DNA of 64,000 nucleotides from UTCHB3 sp002050155 (GCA_030584105.1 CP129491.1:1860001-1924000); one strand, 5' to 3'. Shown: positions 7,732 to 16,719, numbered from the stretch's first letter. Notes: generated by a model from the letters alone, not told the origin. Numbers and translations: made by a program.

Positions 7732-8160
7732 TTATTTTTTTTCTTCTCTTACAAATTCCATCACTTTTTTCCCTGCTGTATATAAAGCAAGCCCCTGATC
7801 GTCAACGGAAAAGGTGTCAATATCATGAATAGCCTGAATGAACTGATACTCCAACTCCATTTTATCACAATTCATTTTGGTCATCCCTAAGTTACCGAAT
7901 TGCATCGAGTTCCCCTCAATTTTGACTTCGCCGAAGAACCGGTTGCAACTGGCACTTCCACCGACAGAGTTATCAACTGACGAGAAAATGAGTGTTACAT
8001 CTCTATCCGGTGCAGGCGGAACTACTGTTTTCCCGTTCAAAACGGTCAGTTTCCATACAGTGTTATATAGAGAGGGGTTACCGGATACTTCCTTCACACC
8101 GGAACAACCAAACATCACAAAAGATGTTAAAATAAAGAGATATATTATGCCTGTTTTCAT
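7732..8160 (-). CDS. META-domain lipoprotein (HslJ-like)
   Basis: 142 residues with a lipoprotein signal (hydrophobic residues 4-17, lipobox VMFGC with Cys19). The mature part is one META domain: YNTVWKLTVLNG, DVTLIFSS, GGSASCNRFFGEVKIEG and GMTKMNCDKMELEYQFIQAI, where the CNRFFG and T-x-M-x-C motifs are diagnostic. HslJ-type proteins are envelope proteins linked to heat shock and novobiocin tolerance in E. coli; the role here is unknown. It is divergent from the STAS gene. Confidence 0.85.
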   Translation of the reverse strand: MKTGIIYLFILTSFVMFGCSGVKEVSGNPSLYNTVWKLTVLNGKTVVPPAPDRDVTLIFSSVDNSVGGSASCNRFFGEVKIEGNSMQFGNLGMTKMNCDKMELEYQFIQAIHDIDTFSVDDQGLALYTAGKKVMEFVREEKK

Positions 8161-8418
8161 TTTATTTTTCCAATCTCAAATTTTTCAAATGATTACTTAT
8201 TATTATACTGAATTGACATTCATTATGTTTCACTATTAGCAAGAAGTTTCACTATTAGTTTAGTACCGACTACAAAAAAATTATTTTAATGACTTAAAAA
8301 TAATATGATTCAAAACAAAACAAGGGATTATTTCATCAGCTGTTAAAACAGATCACATTTTTTTAAAGAAATTTTACATATATTATTTTTTGTTTTTAAG
8401 TCTTTATCAGGATAATCG

Positions 8419-8766
8419 ATGTATTTTACAATAAACGCCGAAGAGAACCAATATTTCATCATCTGCGAAGGTTCTCTAAACGCTGCAAGTGTGGCAGAAT
8501 TCAGAAACACGGTTGAACCTTTTATTAACGAGTTTCGCGCACCAATCGTTATTGACCTTGATAAGGTTGATTATGTTTCATCTGCCGGTATTCGCGCTTT
8601 TTTATTACTTTTTAGAGCCGCAATGGAAAAAGCCCCGGAAACCGGTTTACACTTTATGGACATGGTTTCCATCAGAAATGTCTCCCCTCAGGTTCAACAG
8701 ATACTCGACATTTCAGGGCTCTCTGAATCAATCAGACAATGGACGATGGAAAGAGATCAGCAATAA
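8419..8766 (+). CDS. STAS-domain protein (anti-sigma-factor antagonist type)
   Basis: 115 residues forming a single STAS domain. IVIDLDKVDYVSSAGIRAFLLLFRAA matches the D-x(5)-[SD]-S-x-G region of SpoIIAA/RsbV-like antagonists, with Ser residues at the position phosphorylated by partner kinases. No kinase or anti-sigma gene is adjacent. The downstream TerB-like gene starts 14 bp after its stop (if the start at 8781 is right), suggesting cotranscription. The role is inferred to be partner-switching signalling. Confidence 0.8.
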   Translation: MYFTINAEENQYFIICEGSLNAASVAEFRNTVEPFINEFRAPIVIDLDKVDYVSSAGIRAFLLLFRAAMEKAPETGLHFMDMVSIRNVSPQVQQILDISGLSESIRQWTMERDQQ

Positions 8767-8780
8767 TTTTTAATAGGGAC

Positions 8781-9221
8781 ATGCAACCAAGGGTGAATTC
8801 CTACAACGGGCGTAATCGAAAAAATTCCGGACATCTTAACGAACTGGCACTTCTGGCATATCTTGCACGGGGCGACAGAGAGGTACACCCTTCGGAACTC
8901 GATTATATTTATAAGATAGGTCGTAATTTTGGTTTTAGCGACGAGGAAATCGAACGGATTATCGTTAACGAAAACAACGAGTTTGATGTAACTATCCCTC
9001 AAACAAAAAGTGAGAAGCTTGCGCTAATTTATGATCTGCTCTTTATTATGATTGCAGACGGAATAGTTTCGGCAGAGGAAGTGGCAATTATTTCCCGTGT
9101 GAGCTTTCTGTTTGGCATTCCCGCCATTAAACTGAAAACATATTATATTCAGTTTGTGGAATCGATAAAACAAAAGGAAACTAAGGATTCATTCCTCCAC
9201 CGAATGAGTCAAATTCTGTAA
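8781..9221 (+). CDS. TerB-like helical protein
   Basis: 146 residues from the ATG at 8781; an in-frame ATG at 8739 would overlap the STAS gene by 28 bp. The sequence LLAYLARGDREVHPSELDYI and LLFIMIADGIVSAEEVAII shows two acidic metal-binding-like repeats (ADG-x-[IV]-x-x-x-E), as in TerB/DjlA-N helical domains. These domains are linked to stress or membrane-associated functions, but the role here is unknown. It converges with tpiA across a block of 66-bp tandem repeats. Confidence 0.6.
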   Translation: MQPRVNSYNGRNRKNSGHLNELALLAYLARGDREVHPSELDYIYKIGRNFGFSDEEIERIIVNENNEFDVTIPQTKSEKLALIYDLLFIMIADGIVSAEEVAIISRVSFLFGIPAIKLKTYYIQFVESIKQKETKDSFLHRMSQIL

Positions 9222-9343
9222 CTCACCATCCATCGTTGGTTTACCCCGCATTGGCAACGGATTAGCCGGCGTTCAACAATAGTTTAACCGGCGTTTATTG
9301 CAATTAGGGCATGGGCTTTTATCTAAAAACACCTGTTTTGGTT

Positions 9344-9486
9344 CAGCCGGCGTTTTCCAAAGTTCGGGCAAAGGCAAAACCCATTATCTCAAAAACACCT
9401 GTTTTGGTTCAGTCGGCGTTTACCAAAGTTCGGGCAAAGACAAAACCCATTATCTCAAAAGCACTTTTCTTGGCTCAGCCGGCGTT
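9344..9486 (-). repeat. 66-bp tandem repeats including the tpiA 3' end
   Basis: CAGCCGGCGTT or CAGTCGGCGTT occurs at 9344, 9410 and 9476, exactly 66 bp apart, and the intervening sequence is nearly identical. The last copy is the tpiA terminus (AVNAG-stop on the minus strand). The copies read LVNAD-stop and LENAG-stop. Shorter traces (AGCCGGCGTT, AACCGGCGTT) appear at about 9263 and 9287. Open frames within the block are by-products of the repeat. Confidence 0.9.
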
Positions 9487-10233
9487 TACAGCAATACCGA
9501 TGAATGAATCAGCCTTCAAGCAGGCACCGCCAACCAGTGCACCATCAATATCTTTTTGCCCGAGCAGTTCGCCTGCGTTTTCCGGCTTAACACTTCCGCC
9601 ATATTGGATAACAGTCTCCTCGGCAACCTTTTCGCCAAAAAGTGAGGTTAACTCAGCACGAATGAATGCGTGAACTTCCTGCGCCTGAGCGGGTGTTGCA
9701 ACCTTACCGGTACCTATTGCCCAAACGGGTTCGTAAGCAATTATCACAGACGCCATCTCATCAGCACTTACATCAACTAAGCCGTTTTTAACCTGTCGTT
9801 TAACAACATCGAACGCTGCTCCTGCTTCTCTTTCATCAAGCGTTTCGCCGACGCAAAATATCGGTTTTAACCCCGCCAAGAGAGCCTTTTTAATTTTCTT
9901 GTTGATAATCTCATCGGTTTCACCGAAAATTGTGCGTCTTTCCGAGTGACCGAGAATCACATACTCGCAGCCGACCGATTTGAGCATACTTGCAGAAATC
10001 TCACCGGTGAAAGCACCACTCTCTTCAAAATACATGTTTTGCGCTCCCAAGCCGATGTTACTTCCCTTTAGCAGTTCGTGTGCGGTCTCCAAAGAAGTGA
10101 AAGGAGGGCAAATGATAAGTTTAGCGTCAAATTTCTTAACCGCCACCTCCTGTTTAATGCCTGAAATCAGGTTAATTGCACCGTTAAGATCGTTGTTCAT
10201 TTTCCAGTTGCCTGCGATAACTTTTCTTCTCAT
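9475..10233 (-). CDS. tpiA: Triose-phosphate isomerase
   Basis: 252 residues, full length. KVIAGNWKMN at the N-terminus supplies the catalytic Asn/Lys, YVILGHSERR the catalytic His, and IIAYEPVWAIGTGKVAT the catalytic Glu. The phosphate loop is QYGGSVKPENAGELL. It interconverts dihydroxyacetone phosphate and glyceraldehyde 3-phosphate in glycolysis and gluconeogenesis. It stands alone on the minus strand, with the 51-residue membrane-protein gene upstream. Its 3' end is duplicated downstream in 66-bp units. Confidence 0.98.
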   Translation of the reverse strand: MRRKVIAGNWKMNNDLNGAINLISGIKQEVAVKKFDAKLIICPPFTSLETAHELLKGSNIGLGAQNMYFEESGAFTGEISASMLKSVGCEYVILGHSERRTIFGETDEIINKKIKKALLAGLKPIFCVGETLDEREAGAAFDVVKRQVKNGLVDVSADEMASVIIAYEPVWAIGTGKVATPAQAQEVHAFIRAELTSLFGEKVAEETVIQYGGSVKPENAGELLGQKDIDGALVGGACLKADSFIGIAVNAG

Positions 10234-10322
10234 TTCATTTTCCTCAAAATATTTAAAACTTTGAAAGTAAAGTTACCCATAAAAGGAAAGTTCACAAAAA
10301 TTATTGGTAACGCTGCAGATGT

Positions 10323-10453
10323 CGGTTTTCTTCCCTGAAGTGGCTGTTGTGTTGCGTAAGTGTTACTTCAACAGCCTGCAAAGTTACAGTTTGTACCTCG
10401 GTTTTCTTCCCCAAAATGGCTGTTGTGTTGTGTAAGTGTTACTTCAACAGCCC
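10323..10453 (-). repeat. 76-bp tandem repeat including the 3' end of the 51-residue gene
   Basis: CGGTTTTCTTCCC starts at 10323 and again at 10399, and the TTACTTCAACAGCC that holds the stop codon of the small gene at 10439 recurs at 10363, a 76-bp step. The unit covers only the last few codons (LLK-stop). Confidence 0.88.
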
Positions 10454-10594
10454 GATATAGATCAAACCTTTATACACTGCATAACCGATAAGCGCATAAA
10501 TTGCTATTTTAATAACAAATTTTACCAACCCCGCCGCACTTTTAACAAAAAAAAGCCCGATGATGATAGCACCGATTATAAACGCCATTTCCAT
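10439..10594 (-). CDS. Small hydrophobic membrane protein, 51 residues
   Basis: A short open frame from ATG 10594 to TAA 10439. It begins MEMAFIIGAIIIGLFF and is almost entirely hydrophobic with scattered lysines, giving two likely membrane-spanning helices (residues about 4-16 and 24-50). No family was recognised. The coherent amphipathic and hydrophobic pattern and the repeat that begins at its stop codon support a real gene. It lies upstream of tpiA on the same strand. Confidence 0.55.
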   Translation of the reverse strand: MEMAFIIGAIIIGLFFVKSAAGLVKFVIKIAIYALIGYAVYKGLIYIGLLK

Positions 10595-10765
10595 ACTTTA
10601 ATCCCAATGATTGTAAGATACATCCCAAATTTTCCAACAAAACGATTTCTGTAAAAACAGAAATAATTTTCAAAATTACAGGGGTCAATTTAATTAAATT
10701 TCACTCTAAGTTTGTAATTTGCAGAGTTCAATTTTTAAGTTTGGATCAGAGAGACGGATTAAGCA

Positions 10766-11287
10766 ATGGAAAAATTTCTGAATTTTAATTCAAAAGTGCA
10801 GGAACTTGCCGGGAAGATAACCGCTTTCCTCACATTTCTGCTGGTTCTTCTTGTTACGGGGGATGTAATTGGACGATACCTCTTTCACTACGGAAGTGTT
10901 GCCGCACAGGAACTTGAGTGGCATATTTTTTCCATTATTTTCCTTCTTGCAGCCGGCTACACTTTCAAACTTGGCGACCATGTTAAAGTAGATGTTTTTT
11001 ACGCTAAATTCAGCGAAAAGAACCGTGCACTTATCGATATTCTGGGAACAATAGTCTTTCTTTTCGCTTTCTGTGGTTTTGTAATTTGGTTTTCTGCGGG
11101 CTTTGTTGCCGCTTCATTTTCTATAAATGAAGCCTCAGCTGATCCGGGCGGTTTGCCCGCTCGTTTTCTGCTGAAAGCCTTTATTCCACTTGGTTTCATC
11201 ATGCTTGCGATGCAGGGCGTAGCCTTCCTTCACGACGCTGTTAATCGCTATAAAAATGCCGCAAAAATCGAAAAAGATAAAGTATAA
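10766..11287 (+). CDS. dctQ: TRAP transporter small permease (DctQ-type)
   Basis: 173 residues with four hydrophobic segments. The family pattern GDVIGRYLFHYGS and AAQELEWHIFSIIFLLAAGYTFKLGDHVKVDVF (E-x-[LW]-xxx-F and the GDHVxVD motif) identifies the small membrane subunit of a TRAP transporter, which couples substrate uptake to a sodium gradient. The large subunit follows 280 bp downstream. The extracytoplasmic binding subunit DctP is not in the window, so the substrate cannot be guessed. Confidence 0.9.
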   Translation: MEKFLNFNSKVQELAGKITAFLTFLLVLLVTGDVIGRYLFHYGSVAAQELEWHIFSIIFLLAAGYTFKLGDHVKVDVFYAKFSEKNRALIDILGTIVFLFAFCGFVIWFSAGFVAASFSINEASADPGGLPARFLLKAFIPLGFIMLAMQGVAFLHDAVNRYKNAAKIEKDKV

Positions 11288-11567
11288 TAGATAACCGACA
11301 ATGGTTAACGGATATGAATAATGGGCAATGGACTGAGGATATGGACAATGGATAATTGCAATGAATAATTACCATGGATAATGGGCTGCGGATAAAAATA
11401 CAGTATCAGGTCAAATAGAAAGCGTTTTATAGAAATAACTGAAAAACCCTAAAGAAAAACCCGGCAAAACAAACAAACTAACAAACAAAATGCCGGTTAA
11501 AGAAAAACAAGAAAATTAATCCACAAAAAATTAAGCAAACTGAAAACCCAACAGAAAGCGTGAAAAA
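11288..11567. other. Low-complexity spacer between the TRAP subunits
   Basis: 280 bp. The first 110 bp are made of degenerate ATGGATAAT/GGACAATGG words, a minisatellite-like run. The rest is A-rich with repeated ACAAACAAAC words. No gene, terminator or binding-protein remnant was seen, which is unusual because these subunits normally abut or overlap. Confidence 0.6.
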
Positions 11568-12878
11568 ATGCCCGACATCCTGATTGATCTAATGCCCTTT
11601 ATCTTTTTTGCAGTGGTGGTTATCTCGCTGCTTATGGGCTTCCCGGTTGCGTTCACGCTGGGAGGAGTTGCAGTTCTTTTCGGCACGCTGATGTTGGGTC
11701 CCGAGTTTCTGTCTCTGTTACCACTTCGTATTTGGGGCGTTATGTCCAACTTTGTCCTTATTGCCGTTCCGATGTTTGTGTTTATGGGGGTTATGTTCGA
11801 GCGATCGGGAATTGCAGAAGAACTTTTAGAGACAATGGCGCTTATTTTTGGCAAAATCCGCGGCGGACTGGCAATCGGCGTACTGCTCGTGGGTGCATTA
11901 CTTGGTGCATCAACCGGAATAGTGGGCGCAACCGTGGTTACGATGGGCGTAATTTCACTCCCCGTTATGCTAAAAAGAGGTTGTGCAAAAGAGGATTCCA
12001 CCGGTGTTATCGCAGCCTCGGGCACTTTGGGTCAGATAATTCCACCGAGCATCATCTTGATTCTCTTGGGGAGTGTTATGAACATACCCGTTGGCGATCT
12101 TTTTATGTCAGCTGTAATTCCGGGGCTGATACTCGTCGGGTTGTATCTGATATGGGTATTGCTGTTGAATTTCATCAAACCTTCCGCATTCCCTCCAATG
12201 AGCGACGAAGAGATAGCCGCATTCAAAAAAGAGCGGTTGAAAAGGCTGTTCACTGCATTTTTTCTGCCGAGCGTTCTGATTATTCTTGTACTTGGCTCGA
12301 TATTTATGGGGGTTGCTTCCCCCACGGAGGCGGCGGGAGTCGGGGCACTCGGAGCGATGGGGTTGGCTGCACTTCGGAAAAAATTGAATTTTCAGACGAT
12401 TTCTGAGGTTTCCAAAAAAACGGTAACAATCACAACGATGGCACTGATGATCCTTATCGGTGCAACAGCTTTCAGCCTCGTTTTCAGGGAATTAGAGGGG
12501 GATGTGGTGCTTACAAACCTCATTATGTCTTCAGAAATCAGCCCCTGGATTTTCCTGCTGATCGTGATGTTGATAATTTTCATGCTTGGCTTTTTAATCG
12601 ATTTTATAGAGATAATTTTTATTGTTGTGCCGATCGTAGATCCCATTTTTCGCCATTTCGGCATGGATATGCTCTGGATCGCAATACTTATCGCTATGAA
12701 TTTACAGACATCGTTTCTCACGCCGCCGTTTGGGTTCAGCCTTTTCTATCTTAAGGGCGTTTCACCGCCGGAAATAAAAACTACGGATATTTATAAGGGT
12801 GTTGTCCCTTATATCATAATACAGGTTGTTGCCCTGCTTATTGTGGTTTTCGTTCCGGCACTTGTGAGGGTTTTGTAG
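11568..12878 (+). CDS. dctM: TRAP transporter large permease (DctM-type)
   Basis: 436 residues with about twelve hydrophobic segments, normal for DctM. FVLIAVPMFVFMGVMFERSGIAEELL, GALLGASTGIVGATVVTMGVISLP and ASGTLGQIIPPSIILILLG are conserved family segments, the last being the GTLGxxIPPS signature. It forms the transmembrane sodium-coupled transport unit with DctQ. No dctP lies within the window. Confidence 0.95.
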   Translation: MPDILIDLMPFIFFAVVVISLLMGFPVAFTLGGVAVLFGTLMLGPEFLSLLPLRIWGVMSNFVLIAVPMFVFMGVMFERSGIAEELLETMALIFGKIRGGLAIGVLLVGALLGASTGIVGATVVTMGVISLPVMLKRGCAKEDSTGVIAASGTLGQIIPPSIILILLGSVMNIPVGDLFMSAVIPGLILVGLYLIWVLLLNFIKPSAFPPMSDEEIAAFKKERLKRLFTAFFLPSVLIILVLGSIFMGVASPTEAAGVGALGAMGLAALRKKLNFQTISEVSKKTVTITTMALMILIGATAFSLVFRELEGDVVLTNLIMSSEISPWIFLLIVMLIIFMLGFLIDFIEIIFIVVPIVDPIFRHFGMDMLWIAILIAMNLQTSFLTPPFGFSLFYLKGVSPPEIKTTDIYKGVVPYIIIQVVALLIVVFVPALVRVL

Positions 12879-12886
12879 TTAAATAG

Positions 12887-13020
12887 CACCGGCTGTTTAC
12901 TCACTGTCATTTTAACGGCAGAACTGAAATCACCGGCTGTTTACTCACTGTCATTTTAACGGCAGAACTGAAATCACCGGCTATTTACTAACAACCATTT
13001 TAACGGCAGAACTGAAATCA
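12887..13020 (-). repeat. 44-bp tandem repeats including the 3' end of the BNR/T9SS gene
   Basis: CACCGG starts at 12887, 12931, 12975 and 13019, 44 bp apart. The unit at 12975-13018 is the gene terminus (GDFSSAVKMVVSK-stop). The two outer copies encode GDFSSAVKMTVSK in one frame, so they preserve a plausible T9SS tail end. Confidence 0.92.
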
Positions 13021-14753
13021 CCGGCCTGCAGACGGAAAAAATAAACACCCGAGGGTAAATCAGCTGCTGAAAATTTAAGTTCGTGTCGCCCCGCAGTTTG
13101 TACTCCTTCCAGAAGAACCGCCGTTTCTTTGCCGAGTATGTCGTAAACCACTCCCTTCACAAATCCTGTGGTGGGCAGAGTGTAACGAATAACGGTTTCA
13201 GGATTAAAAGGATTCGGGTAGTTTTGGTAAAGTTCAAAATCCGGTATTGCCTCCTGATCAAACGCAGCTTCACCCAGGAAGTGTCGTGTTCCGTCATAAT
13301 CTACGCTCCAAAGGTGATACAGTATCTTACCGAAACCGCCTGATTTATCCTCAAACAGATAGTCTGAAGGTGCGGTGCTCGTTCCGGCACCTGCAACAGT
13401 ACCGATCATCTCTTTCTTATCCCCAACAATTCTGAATATTTCGAACCGGCTGTTGTTGGTCTCTGTAGCAGTGCGCCAGCTCAAAATTGGTGAACTATCA
13501 ATCCAACGCCCCGAACCCGCACCGGAACCCAAGTCCGCACCATTTTCCGAACCCAAAACCGTAAACGAAATCAACTCAACCGGCACTGTGTAGCCGTAAA
13601 CCCCCTGTCTGCCCAAAATCTCCGCATTTCCGGTGGAATAATCATACCACACCACGAAAAGCGAATCGGAACCGGGAAATCGTCGCAGCGCGATACGCCC
13701 CTGATATGAGTTATCCGGGTTGTTTGAAAGATTAACAAATTGGCTCCAGGTATCGCCTGAATTTGTTGACATTGAAAAGTAAATATCAGAGTTGTCATAG
13801 TTTGGTGCAGAGTGTGTGTTATCGAACCACGCCATATAGATTCTGTGGGCGCCGTTTGGCTCTTCGGCAACTGCAAGATCGGCAAACGACGAGTTACCGC
13901 TGTTGTTTGTAATATTCACCGGCGCCGACCATGTCGCCCCCCTGTCAGTTGATTTCATAAATCCAATATCGGAAAAATTAATCTGATACATATCCTGCGA
14001 GGCAATATACACGCTGTTTCCGAAAGTTTGCAGGCACACTCTCGTTTGCGGCAGCGGGTCGTCTGTCAGTTTTCTGTAGGGGCTCCACGAGGCACCACCA
14101 TCATCAGAGTAAATGTACGCTATATCATGGTCGGGATAAGTAGGTGAGTCCAACCACACACAATGCAGCCTGCCGCCCTCCCACTTAATCTGCGCCCATC
14201 GGCTGTCAACTGAAGTGTTGGAAATATTCACCGGCGTGCTCCAGTTTACCCCCATATCGGTCGATTTCGAGAAATAAATCTGATATTTTTGCGGCCTTTG
14301 CTCCCATACTGCATACAAAACGGAGCCGTCGAAAGTTATTTTCGGAGTAATTGAAGTGTTGCCTCCCTGCGTGGAAATTACCGCAGGTAAGCTCCACGAG
14401 CTGCCGCCGTTGGTTGACCTCTGGCACTGTATAACATAACCCGCATTACCATTGTTGTGATAAAGCACCACAAGGTTCTGACCGCTTGCGCACAATACAG
14501 GCCACCCGGCGATTGACTCTTCTTCAAAGATTTTAATGTTCGGACCCCAGCTGACACCGCAATTCATCGATTTTTTGAACATAATTGCGCCGTTATCTCC
14601 CCAGACTACATAGAAATTCGATCCGTCGGCATAAATTGATTCATAATCAGAAGTGGCGTTCATTGTGTTTGAAAGATTAACAACGGGCGAAAAATTCACC
14701 TGCGCCGGAACAGAAATTACAAGAATCGTCAACAAAACGAAAAAATATTTCAT
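12981..14753 (-). CDS. Secreted BNR/sialidase-like beta-propeller protein with T9SS sorting domain
   Basis: 590 residues. A Sec signal (MKYFFVLLTILVISVPAQ) is followed by about 380 residues with repeated Asp-box motifs (S-x-D-x-G-x-[ST]-W, for example STDMGVNW, SDDGGASW, STDRGATW), typical of BNR/sialidase-fold propellers. There is no convincing sialidase active-site set, so a glycosidase role is not claimed. The last 90 residues contain YQNYPNPFNPETVIRYTLP and end KMVVSK, a T9SS C-terminal sorting domain. It is probably exported across the outer membrane. Its 3' end is duplicated downstream. Confidence 0.88.
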   Translation of the reverse strand: MKYFFVLLTILVISVPAQVNFSPVVNLSNTMNATSDYESIYADGSNFYVVWGDNGAIMFKKSMNCGVSWGPNIKIFEEESIAGWPVLCASGQNLVVLYHNNGNAGYVIQCQRSTNGGSSWSLPAVISTQGGNTSITPKITFDGSVLYAVWEQRPQKYQIYFSKSTDMGVNWSTPVNISNTSVDSRWAQIKWEGGRLHCVWLDSPTYPDHDIAYIYSDDGGASWSPYRKLTDDPLPQTRVCLQTFGNSVYIASQDMYQINFSDIGFMKSTDRGATWSAPVNITNNSGNSSFADLAVAEEPNGAHRIYMAWFDNTHSAPNYDNSDIYFSMSTNSGDTWSQFVNLSNNPDNSYQGRIALRRFPGSDSLFVVWYDYSTGNAEILGRQGVYGYTVPVELISFTVLGSENGADLGSGAGSGRWIDSSPILSWRTATETNNSRFEIFRIVGDKKEMIGTVAGAGTSTAPSDYLFEDKSGGFGKILYHLWSVDYDGTRHFLGEAAFDQEAIPDFELYQNYPNPFNPETVIRYTLPTTGFVKGVVYDILGKETAVLLEGVQTAGRHELKFSAADLPSGVYFFRLQAGDFSSAVKMVVSK

Positions 14754-14875
14754 GGCTTTTTCTCCGATTATATAGTGAAAAACTTCGTTCTCTCACTTCC
14801 GATGCCCCTTATCAACTTTCGATTAAAGTTTTTAACTTTCTCGCTTTTTCGCAGCAATAATTTTTACGCTCTAAT

Positions 14876-14979
14876 ACTGCCTCTGCCGGACGGGGGCAGT
14901 GGCTTCCCCGGCACCGGCTTAATTTGATTCAGATCGGCACAACTTAAACTGCCTCTGCCGGACGGGGGCAGTGGCTTCC
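14876..14979. repeat. Pair of GC-rich direct repeats, 72 bp apart, hairpin-forming
   Basis: ACTGCCTCTGCCGGACGGGG followed by GCAGTGGCTTCC occurs at 14876 and at 14948. Each copy can pair CTGCC with GGCAG. It lies between the cation efflux gene and the BNR gene, both on the minus strand, in a 284-bp spacer that otherwise holds nothing recognisable. It could act as a weak terminator for the efflux gene. Confidence 0.6.
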
Positions 14980-15037
14980 TGAAAAAACTTTTAAAAAATA
15001 GCTCTGTTAAACTCCAAAGAAACATCTTGCCAAAAAA

Positions 15038-15961
15038 CTACAAAAACAAATTCCCATCTTCATTTTTCATTTTATAGGCAGTCGGATCCCAAGGTTCAAT
15101 ATGGCAGAGCACATCGGAAACATTCGGATACAATTCCATTAGTTTATTTTTAACAGAGTGCGCAATCAGATGCCCCTCATAAACCGAGAGGTTTCCGTTC
15201 ACAATAACATGCATATCGATGTAATACTCAAACCCCATCTTCCGGATGTAGCATTTTTCAATGTCCCTTACGCCCCGCACTTCTTTCGCTGAGGTTTTAA
15301 TTTTTTCCCTGAACGCCTCAGGTGGTGCGGTATCCAAAATTTCTTTCAGTGCCGGCATAAAAAGGACAACTGCGTTGTAAATGATAATAAACGAGGCAAA
15401 TAACGCTGCGTAATCATCGGCTTTTTCGTACCCTTCGCCGCCAATCAAAGCGATGGAAATGCCGATAAAAGCAGCCACTGAGGTAATTGCGTCACTTCTG
15501 TGGTGCCATGCGTCATTTTTCACTGCTGTGCTTTCTATCCCCTCGCCAATTTTCAACACCTTTCTGAAAAGTGTTTCTTTAACCACCACCACAAAAACCA
15601 AAACTATCAATGTGAACCACTCAGGCGCTTTGTGTGGAATAATAATATTGTGCAGGCTTTGAACGATTATTACCACTGCCGCCGCAATCAGCATTAAGGC
15701 AACAAACATCCCCGCAAGTGGCTCCGCTTTTCCGTGTCCGTACGGGTGATCTTCATCCTTTGGACGCGCTGCGTATCTAATCCCAATCAGCACGATTGTG
15801 GAAGTGAAGATATCAGAAAGCGACTCAATTGCGTCGGCGGTAAGTGCGTACGAGTTGCCCAAAATCCCTGCACTTCCCTTTATGATCACCATGAAAAAAG
15901 AGATCAAAATTCCGAGAAGTGTTGTCTTCATTCCCTTTTGGGAAGCGCTTTTAGGCTCCAA
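15038..15961 (-). CDS. Cation diffusion facilitator (CDF) metal efflux protein
   Basis: 307 residues with six hydrophobic segments and a C-terminal cytoplasmic domain. The metal-site pairs are visible: DAIESLSD in TM2 (D-x3-D side) and HHRSDA in TM5 (H-x3-D). KDEDHPYGHGKAEPLAG is the conserved loop of FieF-type CDFs. It exports divalent cations such as zinc, iron or manganese by proton antiport; the metal is unknown. Its start is 7 bp after the stop of the XRE/S24 repressor, so the two are probably cotranscribed. Confidence 0.92.
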   Translation of the reverse strand: MEPKSASQKGMKTTLLGILISFFMVIIKGSAGILGNSYALTADAIESLSDIFTSTIVLIGIRYAARPKDEDHPYGHGKAEPLAGMFVALMLIAAAVVIIVQSLHNIIIPHKAPEWFTLIVLVFVVVVKETLFRKVLKIGEGIESTAVKNDAWHHRSDAITSVAAFIGISIALIGGEGYEKADDYAALFASFIIIYNAVVLFMPALKEILDTAPPEAFREKIKTSAKEVRGVRDIEKCYIRKMGFEYYIDMHVIVNGNLSVYEGHLIAHSVKNKLMELYPNVSDVLCHIEPWDPTAYKMKNEDGNLFL

Positions 15962-15968
15962 TTTCTTA

Positions 15969-16688
15969 CTAAGCCTTGCCGCTTTTTTCTATTAAAACCA
16001 CCTTATACATCTTAATTTCATCTTTTTTGAAAAGCATCGGGGGAATCGATTGATTGTAAGAGGTAAGCATTGCTATCCCGGGCAGCGAGGCATTTTCGGT
16101 GTAAATTTTCAGTGCGCCTTTTGTTTTGTCATAAAGAGCAACAACAAGATCACCCGGTTTAACTTTGCCGTAAAAGCTTACTAAAACATAGTCACCCGGC
16201 GAAACCATAGGCATCATGCTGTAACCGAACTCTTCATCCACTTTCAGATAAAAATGAGTATCCGGGTCGTATTTCAGTTCCTTAAACTCGTAAAGTTCGC
16301 TCCAATCCTGAATATCGGAAACCCCTGCGGGTACAGTCCCCATCACCCGGAAATTTAATTCTCTTTTTTTGTCCGTTTCGTTTCGGCTTCCGGAAGTGGT
16401 GGTGATATCTTTTTTGCTAATTTCTTTCAATTCAGCGCGGGAATCAACTTCGCCTGAATCAGTTGAATCTGTAGTTCCACCGGCTTTACCCGTCAACAGC
16501 CACTCGATGTTGCAACCAAGATCAGAAAGTTTCATCAGCACTTCCGAGCCGGGGGCTATTCTTCCTGACAAATATGAGTTGAGTGTCTGGGGTATCATAC
16601 CGAGCGCCTTTGCAAATTCGGTTAGTTTGAAGCCACGGCTGTAAGCAAATTCTCTTAATCGTGCTCCAATTGCAGATTTATCTCTCAT
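15969..16688 (-). CDS. XRE-family repressor with S24/LexA-like peptidase domain
   Basis: 239 residues. Residues 1-65 form an HTH (LTEFAKALGMIPQTLNSYLSGR). From about 115 a LexA/CI-like domain follows: MGTVPAG gives the Ala-Gly cleavage site, YSMMPMVSPGDYVLV the nucleophile serine and GALKIY the general-base lysine. Such repressors auto-cleave on RecA-ssDNA or another signal. Here it sits directly upstream of a CDF efflux gene and divergent from a small HTH-like gene, with two inverted repeats in the gap, resembling a lysogeny-type switch outside a prophage. The CDF gene may be under its control. Confidence 0.85.
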   Translation of the reverse strand: MRDKSAIGARLREFAYSRGFKLTEFAKALGMIPQTLNSYLSGRIAPGSEVLMKLSDLGCNIEWLLTGKAGGTTDSTDSGEVDSRAELKEISKKDITTTSGSRNETDKKRELNFRVMGTVPAGVSDIQDWSELYEFKELKYDPDTHFYLKVDEEFGYSMMPMVSPGDYVLVSFYGKVKPGDLVVALYDKTKGALKIYTENASLPGIAMLTSYNQSIPPMLFKKDEIKMYKVVLIEKSGKA

Positions 16689-16705
16689 TTTTTAAATTTT
16701 CTCTT

Positions 16706-16719
16706 GACTTGTATAAGTC
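16706..16719. promoter_or_regulatory. Inverted repeat GACTT-N4-AAGTC, candidate repressor operator
   Basis: GACTTGTATAAGTC is a 5-bp perfect inverted repeat with a 4-bp centre, 18 bp upstream of the repressor start. Autoregulation by the repressor is inference. Confidence 0.5.

Noticed and set aside
9298..9673. Plus-strand open frames of 69 and 120 residues over the tpiA 3' end
   Set aside because: They are products of the 66-bp repeat and of tpiA read backwards; the repeated peptide has no domain and no ribosome-binding site.
14876..14979. GC-rich hairpin repeats as integron attC sites or a mobile element end
   Set aside because: There are only two copies, no integrase or cassette genes, and the palindromes lack the attC core layout.
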